9,914 nucleotides of DNA, from NCBI GenBank assembly GCA_902490055.1, contig CABUCP010000070.1, positions 1 to 9,914 on the forward strand. The letters are read 5' to 3'. The DNA is from an uncultured Klebsiella sp. (GTDB lineage Bacteria; Pseudomonadota; Gammaproteobacteria; Enterobacterales; Enterobacteriaceae). The notes beneath the pieces are model-generated. The model saw nothing but the letters and a program-made list of their open reading frames with translations. It had not been told where the DNA came from and did no database searches. The translations under genes were made by a program, and so were the position numbers. Position 1 is the stretch's first letter. The number at the start of each line of letters is the position of its first letter. This document shows positions 1-7,811 of this stretch, piece after piece.

Positions 1-131
1 TACTCTTTTTGTTTGCTTTCTTACTTTATGGCTACTGCATTAAGCGCGCATGGAAAGTGGCGCGTCTGGTTAAGCGCATTAGACGCAGAATTCGGCGACA
101 CAGCGGCAATAATCCAAATTTAACCAAGTAA
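1..131 (+). CDS. wecA: WecA C-terminus (partial): undecaprenyl-phosphate GlcNAc-1-phosphate transferase
   Basis: Only the last 42 codons are present; the reading frame begins at base 3 and stops at TAA 129-131. WecA is the inner-membrane enzyme that moves GlcNAc-1-phosphate from UDP-GlcNAc to undecaprenyl phosphate, making ECA lipid I (and priming many O antigens). What is visible is the end of the last hydrophobic helix (LFLFAFLLYGYC) followed by a very basic cytoplasmic tail rich in Arg and Lys and ending NNPNLTK. From memory this matches the E. coli WecA tail (CIKRAWKVAR near the start of the tail, SPNLTK at the end). No catalytic residues fall inside the window. The position immediately before wzzE is the standard one in ECA clusters. 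The piece is too short for the track of long reading frames but is convincing from its sequence and place. Confidence 0.93.
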   Translation, partial: LFLFAFLLYGYCIKRAWKVARLVKRIRRRIRRHSGNNPNLTK

Positions 132-135
132 AACT

Positions 136-140
136 GGGGA
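136..140 (+). promoter_or_regulatory. Ribosome binding site that decides the wzzE start
   Basis: GGGGA lies 4 bases before ATG at 145 but only 1 base before the in-frame GTG at 142. The spacing therefore favours ATG 145, which also gives the MTQP N-terminus I recall for E. coli WzzE. This is an inference from spacing and homology. Confidence 0.6.
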
Positions 141-144
141 AGTG

Positions 145-1191
145 ATGACTCAACCATTACCGGGAGCACAAGCAGTGAACGTTGAGAACGAACTGGATAT
201 TCGCGGGCTGTTTCGCGCCTTATGGGCAGGAAAAGGCTGGATAGTCGGCGTTGCCGTGCTATTCGCGCTGATCGTTCTTATTTATTCCTTTTTTGCTCGC
301 CAGCAGTGGAGCGCGACGGCGATTACCGATCGGCCAACCGTCAATATGCTGGGCGGATATTATTCGCAGCAGCAGTTTTTACGTAATCTGGATATCAAAG
401 CCGATTTGGCTTCGGTCGATCAGCCTTCCGCCATGGATGAGGCGTACAAAGAGTTTATTATGCAGCAGGCATCCTGGGATACCCGCCGCGACTTCTGGCT
501 GCAGACCGACTACTACAAACAGCGTCAGTCAGGTAATTCTCGTGCGGATGCCGCGATGCTTGATGAGCTGATCAACGACATTCTTTTTATCCCCGGCGAT
601 CCGCTGAAAAGCGTCAATGACAGCATCAAGCTGACGGCGGAAACCGCGCCGGATGCCAATAACCTGCTGCGCCAGTATGTCGCTTTCGCCAGCCAGCGTG
701 CCGCGGGCCATCTTAACGACGAACTGAAAGGCGCCTGGGCGGCGCGAACCGTGCAAATGAAAGCGCAGGTAAAGCGCCAGGAAGAGGTGGCGAGCGAGAT
801 CTATAACCGCCGCGTCCAGAGCGTGGAGCAAGCGTTGAAAATTGCGCAACAGCATAATATTTCCCGCAGTGAGACCGATGTCCCAGCGGAACAGCTACCG
901 GCTTCCGAACTCTTCTTACTCGGCCGGCCAATGCTACAGGCGCGGCTGGAAAATCTGCAGGCCGTTGGGCCGGAGTACGATCTCGCCTATGATCAGAATC
1001 GCGCCATGCTGAATACGCTGAACGTTGGTCCGACATTGGATCCGCGTTTTCAGACTTACAGATATTTGCGCACGCCGGAAGAACCTGTAAAACGCGATAG
1101 CCCGCGACGGGTCTTTCTGATGGTAATGTGGGGGATTGTGGGCGCGCTCATCGGCGCAGGCGTGGCGTTAGCACGCCGTCGTGTCCAGTGA
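145..1191 (+). CDS. wzzE: WzzE, ECA polysaccharide chain-length modulation protein
   Basis: The protein is a 348-residue inner-membrane polysaccharide co-polymerase (Wzz family, PCP-1) that sets the modal chain length of ECA made by WzyE. It has the family architecture: a short cytoplasmic N-terminus with ENELDIRGLFRALWAGK, a first membrane segment at about residues 32-51, a long periplasmic region rich in predicted helix, and a second membrane segment at about 325-342. The second segment is preceded by the Pro-containing stretch TPEEPVKRDSPRR and ends in a basic cytoplasmic tail (ARRRVQ). Length equals the usual ~348 residues. ATG 145 is chosen over GTG 142, which would add one Met, because of the ribosome binding site spacing. 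It starts 13 bp after wecA and is followed by the widest gap in the cluster. Nothing looks broken. Confidence 0.96.
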   Translation: MTQPLPGAQAVNVENELDIRGLFRALWAGKGWIVGVAVLFALIVLIYSFFARQQWSATAITDRPTVNMLGGYYSQQQFLRNLDIKADLASVDQPSAMDEAYKEFIMQQASWDTRRDFWLQTDYYKQRQSGNSRADAAMLDELINDILFIPGDPLKSVNDSIKLTAETAPDANNLLRQYVAFASQRAAGHLNDELKGAWAARTVQMKAQVKRQEEVASEIYNRRVQSVEQALKIAQQHNISRSETDVPAEQLPASELFLLGRPMLQARLENLQAVGPEYDLAYDQNRAMLNTLNVGPTLDPRFQTYRYLRTPEEPVKRDSPRRVFLMVMWGIVGALIGAGVALARRRVQ

Positions 1192-1200
1192 ATGAGGCCC

Positions 1201-1228
1201 GTGATGAGGCGCTTTGCGTCTTCATCAC
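1201..1228 (+). other. Hairpin in the wzzE-wecB intergenic region
   Basis: This is a near-perfect inverted repeat in the 56-bp gap between wzzE and wecB. The left arm GTGATGAGGCGC (1201-1212) pairs with the right arm GCGTCTTCATCAC (1216-1228) around a TTT loop, with one G-U pair and one bulged T. No T-run follows (the next bases are CTAATCG), so it does not look like an intrinsic terminator. It could stabilise or help process the mRNA, or modulate wecB translation, since it ends 19 bases before the wecB start. Its function is inferred only. Confidence 0.6.
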
Positions 1229-1247
1229 CTAATCGAAGAGAATCGAT

Positions 1248-2378
1248 GTGAAAGTACTAACTGTATTTGGCACGAGACCAGAGGCGATCAAGATGGCGCC
1301 GCTGGTCCATGCGCTGGCAAAGGATCCTCATTTTGAGGCAAAAGTTTGCGTAACCGCGCAGCATCGGGAGATGCTCGATCAGGTGTTGAAACTGTTTTCG
1401 ATTACGCCGGACTACGATCTGAACATCATGCAACCGGGGCAGGGATTAACCGAAATTACCTGCCGTATTCTGCAAGGCCTGCAGCCGGTGCTGGAGTCGT
1501 TTAAGCCGGATGTGGTGCTGGTGCACGGTGATACCACGACCACGATGGCGGCGAGCCTTGCGGCTTTCTATCAGCGTATTCCGGTGGGCCATGTGGAAGC
1601 GGGTCTACGTACCGGCGACCTGAGTTCGCCGTGGCCGGAAGAGGGCAACCGCACGTTGACCGGGCGTCTGGCGACGTATCATTTTGCGCCGACCGCCACC
1701 TCGCGTGACAACCTGTTGCGGGAAAATATTGGCGAACAGCACATCACCGTGACCGGCAATACGGTAATTGATGCTCTGTTCTGGGTTCGCGACCGCGTGC
1801 TTGGCGATGAGGCGCTGCGCCAGGAACTGATACAACGCTACCCGTTCCTTGAAGAGGATAAGAAATTAATCCTGGTGACCGGCCACCGCCGCGAAAGCTT
1901 TGGGCTCGGTTTTGAGCATATCTGCCATGCGCTGGCGGATATTGCCGGCAGTCATCCAGACGTGCAAATTGTCTATCCGGTGCACCTGAATCCGAATGTC
2001 AGCGAGCCGGTAAATCGTATTCTTGGTCACATCGATAACGTGAAACTGATCGAACCGCAGGATTATTTACCCTTCGTCTGGTTGATGAATCGCGCCTGGC
2101 TGATTCTGACTGATTCCGGCGGCATCCAGGAAGAGGCGCCATCGCTCGGCAAGCCGGTACTGGTAATGCGCGAAATGACGGAACGCCCGGAAGCCGTCGC
2201 TGCGGGTACGGTACGGCTGGTTGGTACCGACAGACAGCGTATCGTCGATGAAGTCACGCGCCTGCTGCAGGATGAGGCTGCCTGGCAGGCGATGAGCCGG
2301 GCCCACAACCCTTATGGCGATGGACAGGCATGCAATCGTATTTTATCCGCCCTTAAAAATAATCAGGTAACGCTATGA
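1248..2378 (+). CDS. wecB: WecB, UDP-N-acetylglucosamine 2-epimerase (non-hydrolysing)
   Basis: This cytoplasmic enzyme interconverts UDP-GlcNAc and UDP-ManNAc, the first step toward the ManNAcA residue of ECA. It is a 376-residue GT-B-fold protein with the family N-terminus [14 protein letters not shown]. The residues known as important in E. coli WecB are at the same numbers: Asp95 (HGDTTTT), Glu117 (HVEAGLR), Glu131 (WPEEGNRT) and His213 (TGHRRES). The C-terminal nucleotide-binding half carries [21 protein letters not shown] and HNPYGDGQA. The start is GTG at 1248, giving MKVLTVFG; a purine-rich AAGAGAA (1235-1241) serves as ribosome binding site. An ATG at 1246 overlaps this GTG but is followed at once by TGA. 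Its stop overlaps the wecC start as ATGA. The gene looks intact and matches E. coli WecB in length. Confidence 0.98.
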   Translation: MKVLTVFGTRPEAIKMAPLVHALAKDPHFEAKVCVTAQHREMLDQVLKLFSITPDYDLNIMQPGQGLTEITCRILQGLQPVLESFKPDVVLVHGDTTTTMAASLAAFYQRIPVGHVEAGLRTGDLSSPWPEEGNRTLTGRLATYHFAPTATSRDNLLRENIGEQHITVTGNTVIDALFWVRDRVLGDEALRQELIQRYPFLEEDKKLILVTGHRRESFGLGFEHICHALADIAGSHPDVQIVYPVHLNPNVSEPVNRILGHIDNVKLIEPQDYLPFVWLMNRAWLILTDSGGIQEEAPSLGKPVLVMREMTERPEAVAAGTVRLVGTDRQRIVDEVTRLLQDEAAWQAMSRAHNPYGDGQACNRILSALKNNQVTL

Positions 2379-3637
2379 GTTTTTCTACCATTTCAGTGAT
2401 TGGCCTTGGATACATTGGTCTGCCAACCGCTGCCGCATTTGCTTCCCGGCAACGGCGGGTGGTTGGCGTGGATATCAATCAACACGCCGTTGAGACCATT
2501 AACCGTGGTGAGATTCATATCGTGGAGCCGGAGCTGGCGAACGTAGTGAAAACGGCAGTTGAGCAGGGCTATTTGAGCGCCACCACCGTGCCGGTGGAGT
2601 CTGACGCCTACCTGATTGCGGTACCGACGCCGTTTAAAGACGGGCATGAACCGGATATGGTCTTTGTCGAGTCCGCCGCTAAATCCATCGCGCCAACGCT
2701 GAAGAAGGGGGCGCTGGTGATTCTGGAGTCCACTTCGCCGGTCGGATCGACCGAACAGATGGCCGAGTGGCTAGCGGAAATGCGCCCGGACCTCAGCTTC
2801 CCACAGCAGGCCGGCGAAGCGGCGGATGTGAACATCGCCTACTGCCCTGAGCGCGTACTGCCGGGCCAGGTGATGATCGAACTGATTAAAAACGATCGCG
2901 TGATTGGCGGCATGTCGCCGGTGTGCTCTGCGCGCGCCAGCGAGCTGTATAAGATTTTCCTTGAAGGCGAATGCGTGGTGACCAACTCACGCACCGCCGA
3001 AATGTGCAAGCTGACGGAAAATAGCTTCCGCGACGTCAATATCGCGTTTGCCAATGAACTGTCGCTGATTTGCGCCGATCAGGGGATTAACGTTTGGGAA
3101 TTGATTCGCCTGGCGAACCGCCATCCGCGGGTCAATATACTGCAACCAGGTCCGGGCGTCGGCGGCCACTGCATCGCCGTTGATCCCTGGTTTATCGTGG
3201 CGCAGAACCCGCAGCAGGCGCGTCTGATTCGCACCGCCCGCGAGGTTAACGATCACAAGCCGGAATGGGTTATCGAACAGGTGAAAGCCCTGGTCGCAGA
3301 CTGCCTGAACGCCAGCAATAAGCGCGCCAGCGAACTGACGATCGCCTGCTTCGGCTTGGCCTTTAAGCCTAACATTGATGATCTACGTGAAAGCCCGGCA
3401 ATGGAAATCGCCGCGCAAATCGCCCGCTGGCACAGCGGCGCAACGCAGGTCGTTGAGCCTAATATTCATACGCTACCGCAAAAACTCGACGGCCTGTGTA
3501 CGCTGGCGACCCTTGATGAAGCGTTGACCAGCGCCGATGTGCTGGTGATGTTAGTTGACCACAAAGAATTTAAAGCCGTCAGCGGCGATAGCGTGAATCA
3601 GGCTTATATTATCGATACCAAAGGGGTGTGGCGATGA
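2375..3637 (+). CDS. wecC: WecC, UDP-N-acetyl-D-mannosamine dehydrogenase
   Basis: This cytoplasmic NAD-dependent enzyme oxidises UDP-ManNAc twice to UDP-ManNAcA, the donor later used by WecG. At 420 residues it has the usual length for the UDP-glucose/GDP-mannose dehydrogenase family. It shows an N-terminal Rossmann fold with the dinucleotide motif GLGYIGLP (residues 10-17) and VDIN near residue 32, then STSPVGST and the CPERVLPG motif (157-164). The central domain has conserved Lys212 ([13 protein letters not shown]), and the catalytic Cys266 lies in [11 protein letters not shown]. The C-terminal UDP-binding domain includes [19 protein letters not shown] 2375 overlaps the wecB stop by 4 bp, and AGGTAA (2365-2370) is its ribosome binding site. 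In E. coli the next genes are rffG and rffH; here wecC runs by an ATGA overlap into a 19-codon ORF just before wecD. Confidence 0.98.
   Translation: MSFSTISVIGLGYIGLPTAAAFASRQRRVVGVDINQHAVETINRGEIHIVEPELANVVKTAVEQGYLSATTVPVESDAYLIAVPTPFKDGHEPDMVFVESAAKSIAPTLKKGALVILESTSPVGSTEQMAEWLAEMRPDLSFPQQAGEAADVNIAYCPERVLPGQVMIELIKNDRVIGGMSPVCSARASELYKIFLEGECVVTNSRTAEMCKLTENSFRDVNIAFANELSLICADQGINVWELIRLANRHPRVNILQPGPGVGGHCIAVDPWFIVAQNPQQARLIRTAREVNDHKPEWVIEQVKALVADCLNASNKRASELTIACFGLAFKPNIDDLRESPAMEIAAQIARWHSGATQVVEPNIHTLPQKLDGLCTLATLDEALTSADVLVMLVDHKEFKAVSGDSVNQAYIIDTKGVWR
3622..3626 (+). promoter_or_regulatory. Ribosome binding site of the small ORF between wecC and wecD
   Basis: AGGGG inside the last codons of wecC sits 7 bases before ATG 3634, an ideal distance. 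wecD itself has no comparable purine run before ATG 3677 (the upstream bases are GTTTGGTTCATCCA). Ribosomes are therefore likely to load at 3634 and reach wecD by coupling. This is inferred from sequence. Confidence 0.6.
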
Positions 3638-3693
3638 GCCGTACGCACGATAACCCATCCCTGTTTGGTTCATCCAATGCCTCTCCACGCTAA
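3634..3693 (+). CDS. 19-codon ORF at the rffG-rffH position; probable deletion scar/coupling ORF
   Basis: The ORF encodes [19 protein letters not shown]. It begins inside the wecC stop (ATGA overlap), has AGGGG at optimal spacing, and terminates at TAA 3691-3693, 14 bases past the wecD ATG. In E. coli, rffG (dTDP-glucose 4,6-dehydratase) and rffH (glucose-1-phosphate thymidylyltransferase) lie between wecC and wecD. From memory, the end of E. coli rffH (ARPRQY then stop) overlaps the wecD start in the same relative frame; here the corresponding codons read ASPR then stop. The simplest reading is an in-frame fusion of the first few rffG codons to the last few rffH codons after loss of about 2 kb, keeping the coupling that lets wecD be translated. 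No enzymatic function is possible at this size. The alternative is a chance ORF; frame, ribosome binding site and overlaps argue against that but do not prove translation. Confidence 0.5.
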   Translation: MSRTHDNPSLFGSSNASPR

Positions 3694-4351
3694 TATTGAA
3701 GCACTGGATTGGGAGAACCGCTTCTTTGCCGTCAACAGCGCCATCGTGCGCTTTGATGAACATGCGCCGCTGCTGACGTCCGAAACGCTGGCGGGGTGGT
3801 CGCGAGTGCAGGCGAAAGTCGCCGCCCGCGATACCGCGCGCCTTGACGCGCTGCAGCAGCTTGGCTTTCAGCTGGTAGAAGGCGAAGTCGATCTGGCGCT
3901 GCCGGTCGGCGAACCTGCTGATGGCGGCGCGGAATGGGCCGTCGAAGGCGATATCGCGCGGCTGCGCGAGCTGGCGGGCGAGGCTTTTGCGATGAGCCGC
4001 TTTCGCGCGCCGTGGTACGCGGCTGACGCCAGCGCCCGTTTCTACGCGCAATGGATTGAAAACGCGGTGCTGGGAACTTTCGATCACCAGTGCCTGCTGT
4101 TCCGCTCAGCCGATGGCGACATCCGCGCATTTGTTTCTTTGCGTCAGCTTAACGACACCGACGCGCGTATCGGCCTGCTGGCCGGGCGCGGCGCCGGAGC
4201 CGAGCTAATGCAAGCGGCGCGCCACTGGGCGGCGCAACGCGGACTATCGACACTGCGGGTGGCGACCCAAATGGGCAATACCGCCGCGCTTAAACGTTAC
4301 ATTTTCAGCGGTGCGAATGTGGAAAGCACCGCGTACTGGTTATACAGGTGA
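3677..4351 (+). CDS. wecD: WecD, dTDP-4-amino-4,6-dideoxy-D-galactose N-acetyltransferase
   Basis: This cytoplasmic acetyltransferase moves an acetyl group from acetyl-CoA to dTDP-Fuc4N, giving dTDP-Fuc4NAc, the donor used by WecF. The 224-residue protein equals E. coli WecD in length. The N-terminal half resembles the E. coli one ([52 protein letters not shown]). The C-terminal half is a GNAT domain with the acetyl-CoA pyrophosphate-binding stretch [12 protein letters not shown] (residues 168-178) and [20 protein letters not shown]. Tyr208, which I recall as the proposed general acid of the E. coli enzyme, is present. ATG 3677 is chosen because it gives MPLHANIE, matching E. coli MPVRASIE; a TTG at 3665 would add four residues. 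There is no clear ribosome binding site, so translation probably depends on the small ORF that ends within its first codons. The gene is notably rich in GCG/CGC codons. Confidence 0.96.
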   Translation: MPLHANIEALDWENRFFAVNSAIVRFDEHAPLLTSETLAGWSRVQAKVAARDTARLDALQQLGFQLVEGEVDLALPVGEPADGGAEWAVEGDIARLRELAGEAFAMSRFRAPWYAADASARFYAQWIENAVLGTFDHQCLLFRSADGDIRAFVSLRQLNDTDARIGLLAGRGAGAELMQAARHWAAQRGLSTLRVATQMGNTAALKRYIFSGANVESTAYWLYR

Positions 4352-4355
4352 CAAG

Positions 4356-5486
4356 ATGATTCCATTTAACGCGCCGCCGGTGGTGGGGACTGAACTCGAG
4401 TACATGCAGTCGGCGATGGGCAGCGGTAAGCTGTGCGGCGACGGCGGCTACACGCGTCGCTGCCAACAGTGGTTTGAACAGCGCTTCGGCACCGCCAGGG
4501 CGCTGTTGACGCCATCCTGCACCGCATCGCTGGAGATGGCGGCGCTGCTGGTGGATATCCAACCGGGCGATGAAGTGATCATGCCCAGCTATACCTTTGT
4601 TTCCACCGCCAATGCCTTTGTGCTGCGCGGGGCGAAAATCGTCTTCGTCGATATCCGCCGCGATACGTTGAATATCGACGAAACGTTAATTGAGGCGGCG
4701 ATTACCGATAAAACCCGGGCGATTGTCCCGGTGCACTATGCCGGCGTAGCCTGCGAGATGGACACCATCATGGCGCTTGCCGCCAAATATAATCTGTTTG
4801 TGGTCGAAGATGCCGCGCAGGGCGTAATGTCCACCTATAAGGGGCGCGCGCTGGGCACCATCGGTCATATCGGCTGCTTTAGCTTCCATGAAACGAAAAA
4901 CTACACCGCCGGCGGTGAAGGCGGCGCAACGCTTATCAACGATCGTAAACTGGTGGAGCGCGCGGAGATCATTCGCGAAAAAGGGACTAACCGCAGCCAG
5001 TTCTTCCGCGGGCTGGTGGATAAATACACTTGGCGTGATATTGGCTCCAGCTATTTGATGTCCGATCTGCAGGCCGCCTATTTGTGGGCGCAGCTGGAAG
5101 CCGCGGAACGCATTAATCAGCAGCGCCTGACGCTGTGGCAAACTTATTATGACGCGCTGCTGCCGTTGGCGCGCGCGGGTCGAATTGAACTGCCGACGGT
5201 CCCTGCCGACTGCGGGCATAATGCACACATGTTCTACATCAAGCTACGCGATAATGACGATCGCGCAGCGCTGATTAACTGGCTTAAAGAAGCGGAAATT
5301 CTGGCGGTCTTCCATTACATCCCGCTGCATAGCTGCCCGGCTGGCGAACAGTTCGGCGAGTTCCACGGCGAGGATCGCTATACGACTCGGGAGAGCGAAC
5401 GCCTGCTGCGTTTGCCGCTGTTTTATAACCTGTCTGCGGTAAACCAACGGACGGTGATTAACTCACTGCTGAGCTACTTCTCCTGA
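4356..5486 (+). CDS. wecE: WecE, dTDP-4-amino-4,6-dideoxygalactose transaminase
   Basis: This PLP-dependent sugar aminotransferase (DegT/DnrJ/EryC1/StrS family) uses glutamate to aminate dTDP-4-keto-6-deoxy-D-glucose to dTDP-Fuc4N. It has 376 residues, the E. coli length. Landmarks are GDGGYTRRC near residue 28, the substrate/PLP stretch TPSCTASLEMAALL (52-65), the PLP-contacting Asp152 in VVEDAAQG, and the Schiff-base lysine Lys181 in SFHETKNYTAGGEGG. C-terminal motifs include HMFYIKLRD and VFHYIPLHSCPAG. The reading frame is open back to 4311, but ATG 4356 gives MIPFNAPPV as in E. coli, and AGGTGA (4346-4351) lies 4 bases before it. The start follows the wecD stop by 4 bp. Its substrate is made from glucose-1-phosphate by RmlA/RffH and RmlB/RffG enzymes, neither encoded in this window. 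Confidence 0.98.
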   Translation: MIPFNAPPVVGTELEYMQSAMGSGKLCGDGGYTRRCQQWFEQRFGTARALLTPSCTASLEMAALLVDIQPGDEVIMPSYTFVSTANAFVLRGAKIVFVDIRRDTLNIDETLIEAAITDKTRAIVPVHYAGVACEMDTIMALAAKYNLFVVEDAAQGVMSTYKGRALGTIGHIGCFSFHETKNYTAGGEGGATLINDRKLVERAEIIREKGTNRSQFFRGLVDKYTWRDIGSSYLMSDLQAAYLWAQLEAAERINQQRLTLWQTYYDALLPLARAGRIELPTVPADCGHNAHMFYIKLRDNDDRAALINWLKEAEILAVFHYIPLHSCPAGEQFGEFHGEDRYTTRESERLLRLPLFYNLSAVNQRTVINSLLSYFS

Positions 5487-5487
5487 T

Positions 5488-6738
5488 ATGTCGTTGGCAA
5501 AAGCATCACTGTGGACCGCGGCGTCTACCTTAGTCAAAATAGGCGCCGGCCTGCTGGTGGTTAAGCTGCTGGCGGTCTCATTTGGCCCGGCCGGCGTCGG
5601 CCAGGCTGGAAACTTCCGCCAACTGGTCACGGTACTCGGCGTGCTGGCGGGGGCCGGAATTTTTAACGGCGTCACCAAGCTCGTTGCCCAGCATCATGAC
5701 GATCCCCTACGCCTGAAGCAGGTGATGGGCACCTCGTCGGCCATGGTCCTCGGCTTCTCAACGCTGCTGGCGCTGATATTCCTCGCGGCGGCGGCGCCGA
5801 TAAGCCAGGGGCTGTTTGGCCATACGCATTATCAAAACCTGGTGCGGCTGGTGGCGCTGGTGCAGATGGGGATCGCGTGGGCGAACTTCCTGCTGGCGCT
5901 GATGAAAGGCTTTCGCGATGCGGCCGGTAATGCATTTTCGCTGATTGCCGGCAGCCTGATTGGCGTCGTAGCCTATTACGCCTGTTACTATTTTGGCGGC
6001 TACCAAGGGGCGCTACTGGGGCTGGCGTTAGTGCCGGCGCTGGTGGTGATCCCGGCGGGCATTACCTTATGGCGGCGCGGCGCGGTACCGCTGGGCGCGC
6101 TGCGCCCGCGCTGGGATAACGGCCTTGCCGGGCAGTTGTCTAAGTTTACCCTGATGGCGCTGATTACTTCGGTGACGCTGCCGGTGGCTTATGTGATGAT
6201 GCGTAATCTTTTGGCGGCGCATTATGGCTGGGAAGCGGTGGGGATCTGGCAGGGGGTGAGCAGTATCTCTGATGCCTATCTGCAGTTTATTACCGCCTCG
6301 TTTAGCGTCTATCTACTGCCGACCTTATCACGGCTGACGGCTAAAACGGACATCACTCGCGAGATTGTGAAGTCGCTGAAGTTTGTCCTGCCGGCGGTGG
6401 CGGCGGCGAGCCTGACCGTCTGGCTGCTGCGCGATTTCGCAATCTGGCTGCTGTTTTCCGATAAGTTTACCGCGATGCGCGACCTGTTCGCCTGGCAGCT
6501 GGTGGGCGATGTGTTAAAGGTAGGCGCTTATGTATACGGCTATCTGGTGATCGCCAAAGCGTCATTGCGTTTTTATATTCTGACGGAAATCAGCCAGTTC
6601 ACGCTGCTGACCGCATTTTCACACTGGCTTATTCCGGCGCACGGCGCGATTGGCGCGGCGCAGGCGTATATGGCCACTTATATTGTTTATTTCGCCCTTT
6701 GTAGTGGCGTGTTTTTACTCTGGCGTAAACGGGCATGA
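5488..6738 (+). CDS. wzxE: WzxE, lipid III (ECA) flippase
   Basis: This polytopic inner-membrane protein of the MOP exporter superfamily (PST family) translocates undecaprenyl-PP-GlcNAc-ManNAcA-Fuc4NAc to the periplasmic face, where WzyE polymerises it. It has 416 residues, the E. coli WzxE length, and is strongly hydrophobic with roughly 10-12 membrane segments. The N-terminal [52 protein letters not shown] and the cytoplasmic stretch [16 protein letters not shown] are typical of WzxE. The central [20 protein letters not shown] and the C-terminal [13 protein letters not shown] are also well conserved with my memory of E. coli. ATG 5488 starts one base after the wecE stop with no strong ribosome binding site, so coupling is likely. 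Its own stop overlaps wecF as ATGA. Confidence 0.97.
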   Translation: MSLAKASLWTAASTLVKIGAGLLVVKLLAVSFGPAGVGQAGNFRQLVTVLGVLAGAGIFNGVTKLVAQHHDDPLRLKQVMGTSSAMVLGFSTLLALIFLAAAAPISQGLFGHTHYQNLVRLVALVQMGIAWANFLLALMKGFRDAAGNAFSLIAGSLIGVVAYYACYYFGGYQGALLGLALVPALVVIPAGITLWRRGAVPLGALRPRWDNGLAGQLSKFTLMALITSVTLPVAYVMMRNLLAAHYGWEAVGIWQGVSSISDAYLQFITASFSVYLLPTLSRLTAKTDITREIVKSLKFVLPAVAAASLTVWLLRDFAIWLLFSDKFTAMRDLFAWQLVGDVLKVGAYVYGYLVIAKASLRFYILTEISQFTLLTAFSHWLIPAHGAIGAAQAYMATYIVYFALCSGVFLLWRKRA

Positions 6739-7811
6739 CAGCATTAATACACGTATTGGGATCGGATATCCCGCACCACAACCAGACCGTACTGCGGTTT
6801 TTTAACGATGAACTGGCTACCGACGCGCGGGCCAGGGCATTTATGGTCGTCGGTGACGCGACAGGCATGCGCGATGCGTATCCGGCGCTGGAGATAACCT
6901 GTTATCCGGGTAAGAAATCGCTGGCGCAGGCGGTGATTGCCAAAGCTAAAGCCGATCGCCAGCAGCGCTTTTTCTTCCACGGACAATTCAATACCGGCCT
7001 GTGGCTGGCGCTGTTGGGCGGCGGTATCCGCCCGGCGCAGTTTAACTGGCATATCTGGGGCGCGGATCTGTACGAAAACTCAGCCAGCCTCAAGTTCCGC
7101 CTGTTTTATCCGCTACGTCGCATGGCGCAGGGGCGGGTTGGGCGCGTTTTTGCCACCCGCGGCGATCTGAGCTGGTTCGCTAACCGCCATCCGCGGGTTC
7201 CCGGCGAACTGCTCTACTTCCCGACCCGCATGGATCCGGCGTTGAACAATCTTGCCGCGGATACGCCGCGTGGCGAAACTTTGACGATTTTAGTGGGTAA
7301 CTCCGGCGACCGCAGCAATGAACATGTTGCGGCGCTACGTGCGATTCATCAACAGTTCGGCGATACGGTGAACGTAATCCTGCCGATGGGTTATCCGGCC
7401 AACAACGAAGCGTACATTAATGAGATCCGTGAGGCCGGCGCGGCGTTATTCAGCGATGACCATTTACAGATCCTCAGTGAAAAACTGGCGTTTGACGACT
7501 ACCTGGCGTTATTGCGCCGCTGCGACCTGGGCTATTTCCTGTTTGCGCGCCAGCAGGGTATTGGCACTCTGTGCCTGTTGATTCAGGCAGGTATTCCCTG
7601 CGTGCTTAATCGCGAAAACCCGTTCTGGCAGGATATGACCGAGCAACAGATCCCGGTGCTTTTCACCAGCGATGCGCTGGACATCGGCGTGGTGCGCGAA
7701 GCCCAGCGTCAGTTGGCGAGCGTCGATAAGAGCCAAATTGCATTCTTCCGGCCGAACTATCTGGCGGGCTGGCAGCGGGCGCTACGGCTGGCGGCGGAGG
7801 GGCAGGCATGA
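6735..7811 (+). CDS. wecF: WecF, dTDP-Fuc4NAc:lipid II Fuc4NAc transferase
   Basis: This peripheral, cytoplasmic-face glycosyltransferase (CAZy family GT56) adds Fuc4NAc to Und-PP-GlcNAc-ManNAcA, completing lipid III. At 358 residues it is about the E. coli length. Conserved blocks in order are [10 protein letters not shown] (7-16), [16 protein letters not shown] (58-73), FFFHGQFN (79-86), [10 protein letters not shown] (105-114), FPTRMDP (162-168), [11 protein letters not shown] (187-197), [10 protein letters not shown] (218-227) and the strongly conserved [20 protein letters not shown] with [11 protein letters not shown] (271-301). No signal peptide or membrane segment is evident. ATG 6735 overlaps the wzxE stop by 4 bp; only a weak GGGC precedes it, so coupled translation is likely. 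Its stop overlaps wzyE the same way. Residues 149-155 (ANRHPRV) happen to match a stretch in WecC. Confidence 0.97.
   Translation: MTALIHVLGSDIPHHNQTVLRFFNDELATDARARAFMVVGDATGMRDAYPALEITCYPGKKSLAQAVIAKAKADRQQRFFFHGQFNTGLWLALLGGGIRPAQFNWHIWGADLYENSASLKFRLFYPLRRMAQGRVGRVFATRGDLSWFANRHPRVPGELLYFPTRMDPALNNLAADTPRGETLTILVGNSGDRSNEHVAALRAIHQQFGDTVNVILPMGYPANNEAYINEIREAGAALFSDDHLQILSEKLAFDDYLALLRRCDLGYFLFARQQGIGTLCLLIQAGIPCVLNRENPFWQDMTEQQIPVLFTSDALDIGVVREAQRQLASVDKSQIAFFRPNYLAGWQRALRLAAEGQA

Noticed and set aside
1201..1235. Intrinsic terminator after wzzE
   Set aside because: The hairpin is strong but is followed by CTAATCG rather than a T-run, and the genes beyond it belong to the same pathway.
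3551..4087. 178-codon open frame on the minus strand across wecC-wecD
   Set aside because: It spans the end of wecC and most of wecD, is Arg/Ala-rich in the way shadow frames are, and resembles no family I recognise.
4311..4355. Upstream extension of wecE adding 15 residues
   Set aside because: It would overlap the end of wecD. ATG 4356 has AGGTGA at suitable spacing and gives the family N-terminus MIPFNAPP.
4686..5228. 180-codon open frame on the minus strand inside wecE
   Set aside because: It lies wholly within a recognised, conserved gene; its translation has no recognisable domain, and long antisense frames are expected with GC-rich third codon positions.
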